From: Haloferax prahovense DSM 18310
Lineage (GTDB): Archaea; Halobacteriota; Halobacteria; Halobacteriales; Haloferacaceae
NCBI RefSeq assembly: GCF_000336815.1
Contig: NZ_AOLG01000013.1
Span: forward strand, 44,393-108,392
Direction: 5' to 3'
DNA: 64,000 nucleotides
This document shows, piece after piece, positions 8,169 to 16,576 of the stretch. Position 1 is the first letter of the stretch. Every line of letters begins with the position of its first letter. A program made the position numbers and the translations under genes. The notes beneath the pieces were generated by a model that saw nothing but the letters and a program-made list of their open reading frames with translations, searched no databases and was not told the origin of the DNA.

Positions 8169-9397
8169 CCGGCGACGACGATGCTGACGACGCGACCGCC
8201 GGAACCCCGGTCGAACGCGCGAAGGCTGCTCTCGCGGCGCTCAGCGCCGACGGCGACGCCTCCGATTCGACTTCGCCCCCGGAGCCGACCGAGCCTGCGA
8301 ACCCAGTCGTCGCCGTCGCCCCCGGTCGCGTGAACCTCGTCGGCGGCCACACCGACTACAACGACGGCCTCTGCCTCCCGATGGCCGTCGACCGCCACGT
8401 CGCGGTCGCGGCCCGTCCACGAGACGACGACCGGCTCCGCGTCCGCGCCGCCGACTTCGACGAGACGGCCGAACTCGCCCCCAACGACGACCCCGATGGG
8501 TGGGTCGCCTACGTCGCCGCGGTCGCTCGCGTCCTCCGCGAGGACGGCCCCGTCGGCGGCGCGGGCCTCGCCATCGCCTCCGACGTGCCCACGGGCGCGG
8601 GCCTCTCCTCGTCGGCCGCGCTCGAACTCGCAGTCGGCCGCGTGCTTCTCGCAGTCTCCGGGCGCGACCTCCCGACCGCCGACCTCGCGCTGGCGTGCTG
8701 GCGGGCCGAGCGCGAGGGCGTCGGCGTCGAGTGCGGCATCCTCGACCAGTTCTCCGCGGCGCTGTGCGAAGCCGACTCGGCGCTCTTTCTCGACTGCCGA
8801 ACCCGCGAGTTCGAGTCGGTGCCGGTCGGCGACGACGTCGGCGTCCTCGTCATCGACACCGGCGTCTCCCACGAACTGACCGAGTCGGGCTACAACGACC
8901 GCGTCCGCGAGTGCGCAGCGGCGCTCGACCGCCTCCGGGAGTGCGCCGACCGCGACCTCGACTCCCTCCGGGACGTGGACCGCGACCTCCTCGACGCCCA
9001 CGCCGACGCGCTGGATCCGGTACACCGCCGCCGGGTTCGACACGTCGTGACGGAAAACGAGCGCGTCCGCCGCGCCCGCGACGCGCTCGCCGCCGGCGAC
9101 CTCGACCGCGTCGGCGACGCGATGCTCGCGGCCCACGAGAGCCTGCGTGACGACTACGAAGTGAGCTGTCCGGAGCTCGACGCGGCGGTCGAACTCGCCG
9201 CCGAAACGCCGGGCGTCTACGGCGCGCGGATGACCGGCGGCGGCTTCGGCGGGAGCGCGGTCGCGCTGGTCGACGCCGACGCGCTCGACCGGGCGGCGCG
9301 CACGATTCGAGACGCGGTCCCCGAGCGCGTCGGCCCCGACGCCAACGTGTTCGCCTGTCGCCCCTCCGGTGGCGTTCGGCTGGTCGACGAGGAGTGA
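8165..9397 (+). CDS. galK: Galactokinase, GHMP family
   Basis: This 410-residue GHMP kinase carries the galactokinase signature GRVNLVGGHTDYNDG (about residues 54-68), the GHMP ATP-binding motif PTGAGLSSSAALELAVG and the C-terminal glycine-rich motif RMTGGGFGGSAVALV. The usual GEHTDY is GGHTDY here. It phosphorylates galactose at C1, or a related sugar. About 45 N-terminal residues before the kinase fold are Asp/Ala/Thr rich and probably disordered. The start ATG overlaps the MOSC stop. It converges with the sugar-acid dehydratase gene, and both could serve galactose or gluconate use, which is inference. Confidence 0.88.
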   Translation: MTGDDDADDATAGTPVERAKAALAALSADGDASDSTSPPEPTEPANPVVAVAPGRVNLVGGHTDYNDGLCLPMAVDRHVAVAARPRDDDRLRVRAADFDETAELAPNDDPDGWVAYVAAVARVLREDGPVGGAGLAIASDVPTGAGLSSSAALELAVGRVLLAVSGRDLPTADLALACWRAEREGVGVECGILDQFSAALCEADSALFLDCRTREFESVPVGDDVGVLVIDTGVSHELTESGYNDRVRECAAALDRLRECADRDLDSLRDVDRDLLDAHADALDPVHRRRVRHVVTENERVRRARDALAAGDLDRVGDAMLAAHESLRDDYEVSCPELDAAVELAAETPGVYGARMTGGGFGGSAVALVDADALDRAARTIRDAVPERVGPDANVFACRPSGGVRLVDEE

Positions 9398-9452
9398 GGA
9401 GACGAGCCGACGGCTCCGCGTTGAGCCTCGGAAAAAATCGAACGCGGGTCCG

Positions 9453-9697
9453 CGAGTTCGACTTCGGTTACGCCTCGTCGAACGAGGCGAATCGGAGATT
9501 CGCCGGCTCGCCGAAGCTTACGCTTCGTCGAACATAACAGACGCTACGCGTCTGTTGGCTCGACGAGTCGTTTCACTCCTCGTCAAACAGCGCAGCACGG
9601 TGTGCTGCTGGCTCGACGAGTCGTTTCACTCCTCGTCAAACAGCGCAGCACGGTGTGCTGCTGGCTCGACGAGTCGTTTCACTCCTCGTCGAACAGC
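9453..9697 (-). repeat. Tandem hairpin repeat array duplicating the 3' end of the dehydratase gene
   Basis: Read on the minus strand, the last bases of the dehydratase gene (Phe-Asp-Glu-Glu-stop) are followed by about four head-to-tail units of 52-53 bp. Two units (9610-9662 and 9557-9609) are identical; the next (9505-9556) and the last (about 9453-9504) are diverged. Every unit has a 7-9 bp stem with a 3-nt loop and then a conserved part that repeats the Phe-Asp-Glu-(Glu/Ala)-stop codons and a GACTCGTCGAGCC-like end. The stems are unrelated in sequence between the three unit types: 9592-9608 and 9645-9661, 9536-9556, and 9486-9504. A minus-strand T6 at 9432-9437 follows and is a probable terminator. 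Confidence 0.92.
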
Positions 9698-10917
9698 GTC
9701 TCGCCGTCGACCATGTGTTCTTCGACGGTGTCCATGTCCAGCGTCACGCCGAGGCCCGGCTTCTCCGGAATCTCGATGTAGCCGTCCTCGATGACCGTCT
9801 CCTCGACGAGGTCGCCCCACCAGCCCAGCTCGTAGGAGTGGTACTCGACCGCCAGCGAGTTCGGAATCGCCGTGCCGACGTGCGCGGAGGCCATCGTCGC
9901 CACCGGCGACGAGACGTTGTGCATCGCGACCGGCACGTAGTACTGGTTCGCCACGTCCGCGATTTTCTGCGTCTCGCGCATCCCGCCGACCTTCGGCATG
10001 TCGGGCGCGACGATGTCCACGGCCTGCTTCTCGATGAGCCGACGAAGCTCCGTCACGCGGTAGCGGTTCTCGCCGACCGTGATGGGCGTGAGCGTGGACT
10101 TCGTGACCTCCTCCTGCACGTCGAGGTTCTCCGGCGGCACGGGGTCTTCGAGCCACCACACGTCGTAGTCTTCGAGCGCGGCGGCGAGGCGCTTGGCGCT
10201 GCCGCCCGAGAACGTCCAGTGGCAGTCGAACGCCACGTCGGCCTTGTCCTTGACGCGCTCTGTCACCTTCTCGACGATTTCGGCCTTGTGCCGAATCTCG
10301 CCGGGGCGCAGGTGGCGGTTCGCGCGGTCCTTCTCGAAGCCCGACGGCACGTCGAGGTCGAACTTCAGTGCGTCGTAGCCGAGTTCGTCGACCACGCGCT
10401 CCGCCTCGTCGGCGCACGCTTCGGGGTCGGCCTCCTCTTCGGTGTGGCAGTCGCAGTAGACGCGGACCTTGTCGCGGTATTTCCCGCCGAGAAGCTGGTA
10501 CGCGGGGATGTCGAGAATCTTGCCCGCGAGGTCGTGGAGCGCGATTTCGATGCCTGCGATGGCAGTGACCGTGACGCCCTCGACGGAGCCCTCACCGGAC
10601 ATCTTCTGGACGAGGTGCTCGTAGAGGCGGTCGATGTCGAGGGGGTTCTCGCCGATGACGAACGGCTTCATGCGCTCGATGAGTTCGGGTACGCCCGCGC
10701 CCCAGTAGGCCTCGCCGGTGCCGACGACGCCCGCGTCGGTGTAGATGCGGACGAGCGTCCACGGGAAGTTCCCGTCGACCATCGTCGTCTGCACGTCGGT
10801 GATTTCGACGTCGCGGCCGCCGCCGCGCTTGGCCGTCACGCCCATCGTCTCCGCCGACAGCTCTCGCATCGTGTACTCCGCGTTCGGATCGTGTAACTCC
10901 GCGTAGTTCTTACCCAT
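9679..10917 (-). CDS. gad: Sugar-acid dehydratase, enolase superfamily (gluconate/galactonate dehydratase)
   Basis: This 412-residue member of the mandelate racemase/enolase superfamily has its metal ligands visible in ADVAFDCHWTF (Asp), WLEDPVPPENLD (Glu) and ITVGENRY (Glu). Later catalytic segments are APDMPKVGG and MHNVSSPVATMASAH. Enzymes of this clade remove water from gluconate or galactonate to give the 2-keto-3-deoxy acid of the semi-phosphorylative Entner-Doudoroff path used by haloarchaea. The neighbouring homolog in H. volcanii is, from memory, gluconate dehydratase. The protein ends LFDEE, and that end is repeated in the downstream array. Confidence is high for family, moderate for substrate. 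Confidence 0.85.
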   Translation of the reverse strand: MGKNYAELHDPNAEYTMRELSAETMGVTAKRGGGRDVEITDVQTTMVDGNFPWTLVRIYTDAGVVGTGEAYWGAGVPELIERMKPFVIGENPLDIDRLYEHLVQKMSGEGSVEGVTVTAIAGIEIALHDLAGKILDIPAYQLLGGKYRDKVRVYCDCHTEEEADPEACADEAERVVDELGYDALKFDLDVPSGFEKDRANRHLRPGEIRHKAEIVEKVTERVKDKADVAFDCHWTFSGGSAKRLAAALEDYDVWWLEDPVPPENLDVQEEVTKSTLTPITVGENRYRVTELRRLIEKQAVDIVAPDMPKVGGMRETQKIADVANQYYVPVAMHNVSSPVATMASAHVGTAIPNSLAVEYHSYELGWWGDLVEETVIEDGYIEIPEKPGLGVTLDMDTVEEHMVDGETLFDEE

Positions 10918-10993
10918 GTGGAGAGGTTTACTCGTAGATTAGTAAAGTTTTCCGACCGAGACAGCCGTCGCTCGGTGACCCGCGGGGACGGAG

Positions 10994-11440
10994 TTAGACC
11001 GGCGCACGTCGGTCGAGCGTGTCGCGGAACGTCTCTCGGACGAGCGCGTCGAGGTCGGCGGGGAGGCCGAGTCGCCGGAGGTCGGTGTCGGGGTCAATCG
11101 CCGGATCGAGGTCGACGCCGCGGCGGCGGAGCGCGAGCAGTCGCCAGAGATACGCGAGCCTGAGCAGGCGCATCGCGCCCGGCACGTCGGCGGCGCTCCG
11201 GACGCGGTAGGTCACCCACGCCGAGTCGGGGAGCACGTGGTGGGGGTCCGCGAGGCCGTCGGTGAGGAGCACGTCGCGGGCGCGTTTCGTGAGCGCGAGG
11301 TCGACGACGCCCGCGTCGTGGACGTGGCCGATCTCCCGGCCGGCGACGAGGAACTCCGTTCCCCCGAAGCGGTGCGGCGCGGTCTCGACGCCGGGCCACC
11401 GCGAGACCCGTGAGACGATTCTGTCGATGGAGGTAGTCAT
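10994..11440 (-). CDS. DUF5519 (luciferase-domain) family protein
   Basis: This cytoplasmic protein of about 148 residues starts MTTSIDRIVSRVSRWPGVE. It has segments typical of the small DUF5519/'luciferase family' fold: HRFGGTEFLVAGREIGHVH, VDLALTKRARDVLL and PDSAWVTYRVRS. Despite the name these proteins are not known luciferases and the function is unknown. A longer frame reaches 11509, but the ATG at 11440 begins the conserved part. It runs in the same direction as the dehydratase, with its stop 77 bp before that gene's start. Confidence 0.7.
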   Translation of the reverse strand: MTTSIDRIVSRVSRWPGVETAPHRFGGTEFLVAGREIGHVHDAGVVDLALTKRARDVLLTDGLADPHHVLPDSAWVTYRVRSAADVPGAMRLLRLAYLWRLLALRRRGVDLDPAIDPDTDLRRLGLPADLDALVRETFRDTLDRRAPV

Positions 11441-11846
11441 TCGGTGAATGTACGCGTTCCGAGGAGATAACTGCGAAGTCGGACCGGCGGGGAGTGTCGG
11501 CCCAGACACCGTCCGTCAAACACTCCGTAGTCGGGCGATAACCACAGGATTTCCAGATATTCAGTTCACAGAGAGAGTCAATCGAAAATAGACACTCAGA
11601 CCAGCGCGGTATTCGCGGATTAACACGGGTTAGGAACGCGAATTTTCGCGTCCCGCGACGACTTCGCGTCGGGGCCTCGTCGCGGGGCGCGCTCTCAGAC
11701 CGACGGAATCCCGAACTACTGCGGTGTCCGGGGTAGACGATTCGTAACGAAAGCCTCGGGACGCAAATAACGGGACGAACCATGTCTCTGACTGCCACCG
11801 ATGTACCGACACAGGGTCCCGACTTCGACTCCCGGGAGGCCGCGCG
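11441..11846. other. 406-bp intergenic region with divergent promoters and a short upstream ORF
   Basis: This region separates the divergent DUF5519 gene and the secreted acidic protein gene. It is richer in A/T than its surroundings. A perfect palindrome ACGCGAATTTTCGCGT lies at about 11636-11651. A TATA-like stretch (GCAAATAAC, 11763-11771) precedes a 22-codon ORF at 11782-11850 (MSLTATDVPTQGPDFDSREAAR) whose TGA overlaps the ATG of the next gene. No RNA gene or conserved protein was seen. Confidence 0.6.
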
Positions 11847-12443
11847 ATGAACCTCGGCCAACTCGGCGTCGGTGCCGTCGTCCTCGTCATCGTCGTGTTC
11901 GCCCTCCTCTCCGGCGGCGTGAATACGCCCGAGACGCCCGCTCCCGCCGACGACGCCGACAGAAGTATCGGCGCCGACGTGACCGACCCCGCCGGCGACG
12001 CGCCGGACGAGGACATCGAAATCCAAGAAGAGCCCGTCGTCGGCGACGACTCGGGTGACGCCGACGATACCGACGGCGGCTCGTCCGCGGACGACTCCGA
12101 GAACGCGACCGGCGCGTTCGAGACGGTCGAAACCGACGCTGCCGACGACGACACCGACTCGACGACGAAGAAGTCCTCGAAGAAACGCAGCAGTTCGAGA
12201 TCGAACGATAACAGCGACGACTCGAACGACGGCTCGAGTGACGACAGTTCGAACGACGACTCGAGTGACGACAGTTCGAACGGTGACAACACCGACGACA
12301 GTTCGTCCGCCGACAGTTCGAACGATGACAACACCGACGACAACTCGAACGACGACGGTTCGAACACCGACGACAGCGGCTCGTCTTCGGACGATTCGAC
12401 CGACGACGACTCGGGTGACGACATCGGAATGTGCACGGTGTGA
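11847..12443 (+). CDS. Membrane-anchored or secreted Ser/Asp/Asn-rich low-complexity protein
   Basis: This 198-residue protein has one N-terminal hydrophobic segment (LGVGAVVLVIVVFALLSGG, residues about 6-24) followed by an acidic, disordered chain. A short basic island (TKKSSKKRSSSRSN) near residue 110 is followed by about 80 residues of Ser-Asp-Asn repeats built from SSNDDSSDDSSN-like units. The end is DDIGMCTV with a single Cys. It resembles cell-surface stalks or spacers. No lipobox Cys sits after the hydrophobic segment, so it is more likely a single-pass membrane protein with an external tail. No family is recognised. The repeats make its length likely to vary between strains. Confidence 0.65.
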   Translation: MNLGQLGVGAVVLVIVVFALLSGGVNTPETPAPADDADRSIGADVTDPAGDAPDEDIEIQEEPVVGDDSGDADDTDGGSSADDSENATGAFETVETDAADDDTDSTTKKSSKKRSSSRSNDNSDDSNDGSSDDSSNDDSSDDSSNGDNTDDSSSADSSNDDNTDDNSNDDGSNTDDSGSSSDDSTDDDSGDDIGMCTV

Positions 12444-12470
12444 GCTGAGACACCGTGCGGCGCCCCACCC

Positions 12471-13694
12471 TCAGTCGACCAAGAGATTGAGCGCGTAGGC
12501 CGTCCGGAGCACCGAGGCGGCGTCGCCGCGGGGAAACACCAGTTCGTCGGTCTCGCGAACGTGTTCGAGCACACCCGGAGAAGAGTGCTCGGGGGCGGCC
12601 GCGAGCCCGCACTCGTTTTCGGCGGCCCAACTCATCACGTCGAGGTCGGACTTCGAATCTCCCATCACGAGGACGAACGGGTCGTCCACTCCGAGCACGT
12701 CGAGCGCGGCGCGGACGCCCGCCGCCTTGTTCAGGTCGACCGCGGAGAGTTCCGCGGCGTCGGCGTGGTAGTACGCGACCGTCACGCGCTCCAGCGTCCG
12801 CCTCACGTCATCGGGAATCTCCGCCGCCTCCGAGGTGGGAAGCGCGTCGCGGTCGTCGAGCACGCCCGCTATCTCAGGGTCGCGCTCCGCGAAGTACGCC
12901 CGCGCCCAGTCGGGGCCGGCGGGGTCGTCGGTGAGCGCCTCGCCGAGGAGGTCCAGCAGATAGACGAGCGCGCCGTCGATGACTTCCTCGGCGTCGTCGC
13001 TGCCGGTCTCGAAGTTCGGCTTGAGCGTGACGTTGAACTCGTTGCCCTGCAGGTGAACGCCACCGCGGAGCGCGTCGGGGAGGTCGCTGATGACGCGCCC
13101 GCGAACCGACTCGAAGACCGACTGCACCGGGTCGTCGAGCGTCTCGTAGAGAAGGCGCTTCGTATCCGAGCCGTGGCCGGGCGTGAAGACGCCGGTGCCC
13201 GCCTCGTAGACGATGCTCACGTTCCCCGAGTGGACGAGTTCGTTGCCCAATCCCTGAATGGCGAAGCCCTTGACGTTCTCCAAGGTCTGGCCGGTGCAGA
13301 TGACGATGGGGACGCCCTCCTCGTGGAACTGGGTGAGGAGGTGCAGCACCTCGCGCGGAATCTCGTTGTCGGTCTGTCCCGCAGAGCGCAGCGTCTCGTC
13401 CACGTCGAGGACGAGCGCGTTCACGGCCCGGCCGTACTTCGTGTAAAGGTCGAGGGCGGTGAAGGCCTGGTCCCGCGTCGCGCGCGCGGCGAGTTCGGCG
13501 TAGCGGTCGCCGTCGGAGAGCGCCCGGCGGATGCGGTCTTTCTTCGCCGTGAGTTCGTCGTCGACCGCCTGCCAGTGCGACAGCGCCACCGGCGAGCCGA
13601 GCGGCGGCAAGAGGTCGACGAAGTCCTGTGCGTCCCGGACCGCGTCCGCGTCGAAGTTCCCGTACAGTCTGTACAGGAGGTCGTACCGCTCCAT
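12471..13694 (-). CDS. HAD-superfamily phosphatase
   Basis: In this 407-residue cytoplasmic protein, residues 1-95 form a helical N-terminal region (ERYDLLYRLYGNFDADAVRDA...). The HAD phosphatase core follows, with motif I VLDVDETL near residue 104, motif II ICTGQ, a conserved Lys in the cap/core region, and motif IV LVMGDSKSDLDVMSWA. The layout resembles the HAD-IIB/Cof or sucrose/trehalose-phosphate phosphatase group, but the substrate cannot be assigned. It converges with the acidic secreted gene (27 bp gap). Confidence 0.75.
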   Translation of the reverse strand: MERYDLLYRLYGNFDADAVRDAQDFVDLLPPLGSPVALSHWQAVDDELTAKKDRIRRALSDGDRYAELAARATRDQAFTALDLYTKYGRAVNALVLDVDETLRSAGQTDNEIPREVLHLLTQFHEEGVPIVICTGQTLENVKGFAIQGLGNELVHSGNVSIVYEAGTGVFTPGHGSDTKRLLYETLDDPVQSVFESVRGRVISDLPDALRGGVHLQGNEFNVTLKPNFETGSDDAEEVIDGALVYLLDLLGEALTDDPAGPDWARAYFAERDPEIAGVLDDRDALPTSEAAEIPDDVRRTLERVTVAYYHADAAELSAVDLNKAAGVRAALDVLGVDDPFVLVMGDSKSDLDVMSWAAENECGLAAAPEHSSPGVLEHVRETDELVFPRGDAASVLRTAYALNLLVD

Positions 13695-13852
13695 GATTCG
13701 GGGTCGTCACCCAACCGCATTAAACCCGCGTGGGAGGCAATCCGTCCCGGCGTCTCGTCGGCTGACTGGGACGCGGTCGCCTCCGCGGTCGGTCGCCTCC
13801 GGAGCCGGTCGGCCCCGCAACTCTGATACCGACCGGCCGACGACGTGTGCAC

Positions 13853-14299
13853 ATGGCACATTGGACCGACAGCATCGTCGGCGACCGGATGACGGTGGAC
13901 CGCGAGTTCAACGAGCAGGTGATGAACTCCCGGTTCAACAGTCAGGAGTGGGGTCTCATCATGACGGCGACGGAGTTCGAAATCGAGAACGCGGACGACC
14001 CCGAGGAGGCGCGCATCGTCGCCGACACGGAGAAAGTCCCGCAGATTATCCCCGAACTCGACAACATCCGCAGCCAGATGGGCGCGATGGGCGGCGGCGG
14101 CGGAGGCGACTCGTCGTCCGGCGGCGGCATCGTCGACTCCATCAAGGGCGCGCTCGGCATGGGCGGCGGCGGCAAGAAGGGCGAACAGGAGAAACTCGAG
14201 GACGCGGAACGACTCACACAAGAGTACGCGGACGCGCTCCAAGACCACCTCGAAAAGAAGGGCAAGTGGAATCAGGTCCGCGTCAGCTACCTCGAATAG
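13853..14299 (+). CDS. DUF5799-like small haloarchaeal protein
   Basis: This 148-residue protein begins MAHWTDSIVGDRMTVDREFN. It has an alpha/beta N-terminal half, a central flexible region of Gly/Ser tracts (MGGGGGGDSSSGGG and MGGGGKKGEQ) and a helical C-terminus (ERLTQEYADALQDHLEKKGKWNQVRVSYLE). No catalytic motif was seen. It fits a conserved haloarchaeal family that I recall as DUF5799. ATG 13853 is chosen over one two codons upstream because the conserved sequence begins there. Confidence 0.65.
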   Translation: MAHWTDSIVGDRMTVDREFNEQVMNSRFNSQEWGLIMTATEFEIENADDPEEARIVADTEKVPQIIPELDNIRSQMGAMGGGGGGDSSSGGGIVDSIKGALGMGGGGKKGEQEKLEDAERLTQEYADALQDHLEKKGKWNQVRVSYLE

Positions 14300-14405
14300 C
14301 GGGCCGGGCGACCGGCCGCGACGGGAGCGCTCACCCGGTCCCGGTGTCGACATTCCGTTCGAGGGCCACAATTCGTAACAGGCGCGGGCGCAACGTCGCT
14401 GCTAG

Positions 14406-14531
14406 ATGAGACCGTCAACGCTGATCTTCGCGTTCGGTGGACTCCTGTTCGTGCTTCCGATTCCCGGCACGTTTATCGCCGGCGCACTGGTGCTCCTCGC
14501 GGGAGCGCTCGCGCGGTGGCTCGGTTCGTAA
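14406..14531 (+). CDS. 41-residue membrane protein
   Basis: A short ORF encodes MRPSTLIFAFGGLLFVLP followed by IPGTFIAGALVLLAGALARWLGS. It has two hydrophobic segments separated by a Pro-Gly turn, so it should form a helical hairpin in the membrane. A TATA-like AATTCGTAAC lies about 30 nt upstream, in keeping with a nearly leaderless transcript. Similar very small membrane proteins are common in haloarchaea. The function is unknown. Confidence 0.6.
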   Translation: MRPSTLIFAFGGLLFVLPIPGTFIAGALVLLAGALARWLGS

Positions 14532-14588
14532 CGGACCACCGCGAGCGACCACGAACCGGTCGGACGGCCGAGCGTCGGCGGCGACGGC

Positions 14589-14738
14589 TCAGTACTCGTC
14601 GCCGGCGTGGAACAGCGTCCGCTCGCTCGCCTCGTAGATGTTCATCAGTTCGTTGATGAGGTCGTCGTACTCCTCGTCGTCCTCGCGGAGCGCGTCGAGT
14701 CGGGCGACCGTCTCGTCGTCGAGGTGAATCTGCGGCAT
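14589..14738 (-). CDS. 49-residue acidic protein, DUF7557-like
   Basis: This 49-residue protein is MPQIHLDDETVARLDALR then EDDEEYDDLINELMNIYEASERTLFH and a short tail. The first half looks like the strand-helix of a ribbon-helix-helix protein or an antitoxin-type fragment (PQIHLDDETVARLDALR), and the second half is a helix. Small haloarchaeal proteins of this pattern are classed as DUF7557. No toxin gene is adjacent, so an antitoxin role is not supported. ATG 14738 is the only start consistent with the family length. Confidence 0.6.
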   Translation of the reverse strand: MPQIHLDDETVARLDALREDDEEYDDLINELMNIYEASERTLFHAGDEY

Positions 14739-14807
14739 ACCTACACTCACGCCACGTGACACCTTAAGCGACGTGGGGCATCGAATTCGACTGCCGTCGA
14801 ACCCCGA

Positions 14808-14854
14808 GAGCGCCGCCGCTGGGCGAGAAGCGTATCGAAACGAAGAGCCGGCGG
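14808..14854 (+). repeat. Direct repeat copy A, downstream of fba
   Basis: This stretch shares GAGCGCCGCCGCT, GGGCGAG and ACGAAGAGCCGGCGG with copy B at 16051-16094, in the same order and orientation. The two copies flank the fba gene. Relative to fba this copy is downstream of its stop, where a terminator would sit. Confidence 0.8.
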
Positions 14855-14942
14855 AGTGCCGGGCGGAGACGACAACCGGGTTCCGGTCCGCCGTGCGGGC
14901 GCGGCGAACGCTCGACGGTGAACGAATCACCGCCCGCGCGGG

Positions 14943-15935
14943 TTACTTGAACAGGGACTGGCCGGCGCTGCCGGAGACCTCGGTCAGACCGGCGTGCACG
15001 TCGGCGATGCGCTCGCGGATGTCGCGACCGACGACGCGGGGGTCGAACACGTCCTTGTTCGGCGACCACTCCGTTTCGTTGAAGAACGTGTCGCGGGCGT
15101 CCTCGACGCCCTCCGGCGGGACGATGGCGTTGGGGTCCTCGCTGTAGAGGTCGTAGGCGGTGCGCGTGTACTCGTACTGGTAGCGGGTGTCCTTGTTGAC
15201 CTTGCAGATGCCGTGTTTGAGCATCTCCTGCAGTTGGTCGGGCTGGACGCCCGAAGAGCCGTGGAGGACGAGCGGCGTGTCGAGGCCGTGGTCGCGCAGG
15301 GCCTGTCGGATGTCGTTTGCGAGGTCCGGGCGGAGTTCGAGGTCCTTGCCCTTGGCGACGCCGTGCTGCGTCCCGACGGAGATGGCGAGCAGGTCCGCGC
15401 CCGTCTTGTCGACGAACTCGACGGCCTGCTCGGGGTCCGTGTAGAACGCCTCTTCGGCCTCGATTTCGTCCTCGACGCCCTTTATCTGGCCGAGTTCGGC
15501 CTCGATGAGGACGTCGGAGTCCGCGGCCTCAACCATCTCGACGACCTCGCGGCTCGTCGCGACGTTCTCGTCGAACGGCTCGTGGGAGGCGTCGATCATG
15601 ATGGACGACGGGATGTCGAGTTCGATCTGCTGCTCGATGAACTCGAGGTCAGTCTGGTGGTCCATGTTGAGGAAGACGCCGATGTCGTACCGCTCGGCGA
15701 CGGTCTCGATGTAGTTCCCCATGGCTTTCAGGCCCGCGACGGCGTCGCCGTCACCGGCGAACCGACAGGCCCCGCCGCTCATCTGCAACAGGAGGTCCGA
15801 GTCCATCCGGTCGGCCCCCTCCATGAGACCCATCATAATGTTCGGCTCCGCGATGTTACTCGCGATGAGGCCGAATCCTTCGTCGAGCGCCTCGTCGTAC
15901 ACTGTGGCGAGTTCCTCCCCGCCGTAGAACGGCAT
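14943..15935 (-). CDS. fba: Fructose-bisphosphate aldolase, class II
   Basis: This 330-residue TIM-barrel enzyme is homologous to zinc-dependent class II aldolases. Zinc-ligand segments are visible in [14 protein letters not shown] (with the Asp-His pair), [23 protein letters not shown] and [15 protein letters not shown]. It cleaves fructose 1,6-bisphosphate into dihydroxyacetone phosphate and glyceraldehyde 3-phosphate. It lies at the end of the fructose cluster (PTS, pfkB, glpR), where it completes fructose breakdown through fructose 1-phosphate. A TATA-like CATTATTA lies about 40 nt upstream of the ATG, so it probably has its own promoter. The 164-bp gap to ptfB contains repeat copy B. Confidence 0.92.
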   Translation of the reverse strand: MPFYGGEELATVYDEALDEGFGLIASNIAEPNIMMGLMEGADRMDSDLLLQMSGGACRFAGDGDAVAGLKAMGNYIETVAERYDIGVFLNMDHQTDLEFIEQQIELDIPSSIMIDASHEPFDENVATSREVVEMVEAADSDVLIEAELGQIKGVEDEIEAEEAFYTDPEQAVEFVDKTGADLLAISVGTQHGVAKGKDLELRPDLANDIRQALRDHGLDTPLVLHGSSGVQPDQLQEMLKHGICKVNKDTRYQYEYTRTAYDLYSEDPNAIVPPEGVEDARDTFFNETEWSPNKDVFDPRVVGRDIRERIADVHAGLTEVSGSAGQSLFK

Positions 15936-16050
15936 TATGCGTTCACCTCGGTTTCGTCAACGACTGCGAGACTAATAATGTATGGGAAGCGAGTTTCGAT
16001 TCTGCACGTTTTCGTTTGTTCGCGTTCGAGTTAATTTTCGGCGGCGGGCG

Positions 16051-16094
16051 GAGCGCCGCCGCTGACGGGCGAGCGAAAAACGAAGAGCCGGCGG
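16051..16094 (+). repeat. Direct repeat copy B, upstream of fba and downstream of ptfB
   Basis: This copy matches copy A at 14808-14854 (see that entry). Read on the minus strand it lies just after the ptfB stop and contains a T5 stretch, so it can serve as the terminator of the PTS operon. Confidence 0.8.
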
Positions 16095-16099
16095 CGGCG

Positions 16100-16576
16100 T
16101 TACGAGAACAGCTTCTTCAGCCGGGCGAACAGCCCCTTTTCGGGGTCGCCGCCGCGGCGCACGGGTTCGTCCGATTCCGCGGCGTCGCCGGACGAGTCGT
16201 CGGTGCCGGCGTCGGCGTCGGCGTCCTCGCCGTCGTCGCCGCTTCCGAACGTGACCGAACCGGTCTTGCCGGCCTCGGCGAGTTCAACCGCTTTCTTCAC
16301 GACGGCCTCGGCGTTGTTGACGCCGTCTTTGACCGTCCCCTTGACGACGAGTTTGCCGTCGAAGCGGTCGCGGCTGACCGACGTGTCCGAGGTGATGATG
16401 ACCGCGTCGGCCTCGGCGATGGCGTCCGAGGACAGTTCGTCCTGCGTGCCCATCGCGCCCTGGACCTCGACGTCGATGTCGTGGCCGAGGCGCTCGCCGG
16501 CCTGCAGGAGGTTCTCGGCCGCCATCTGGCTGTGTGCGATTCCGGTCGGACAGGATGTGACTGCGACGAGTTTCAT
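16100..16576 (-). CDS. ptfB: PTS fructose-specific EIIB component
   Basis: This is a 158-residue protein. Residues 1-105 are an EIIB-fructose domain with the phosphocysteine in VTSCPTGIAHSQMAAENL (Cys8). EIIB passes phosphate from EIIA to the sugar carried by EIIC. The C-terminal ~50 residues (DDGEDADADAGTDDSSG...) are an acidic linker ending in a basic/hydrophobic stub GLFARLKKLFS. That stub could be an amphipathic membrane-binding helix, which is unusual for EIIB. It is the last gene of the PTS operon, with a 4-bp overlap with ptsI upstream. Confidence 0.92.
   Translation of the reverse strand: MKLVAVTSCPTGIAHSQMAAENLLQAGERLGHDIDVEVQGAMGTQDELSSDAIAEADAVIITSDTSVSRDRFDGKLVVKGTVKDGVNNAEAVVKKAVELAEAGKTGSVTFGSGDDGEDADADAGTDDSSGDAAESDEPVRRGGDPEKGLFARLKKLFS

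Noticed and set aside
9453-9697. CRISPR-like array
   Set aside because: The units are directly abutting and two are identical, with no unique spacers between constant repeats; no cas genes are present.
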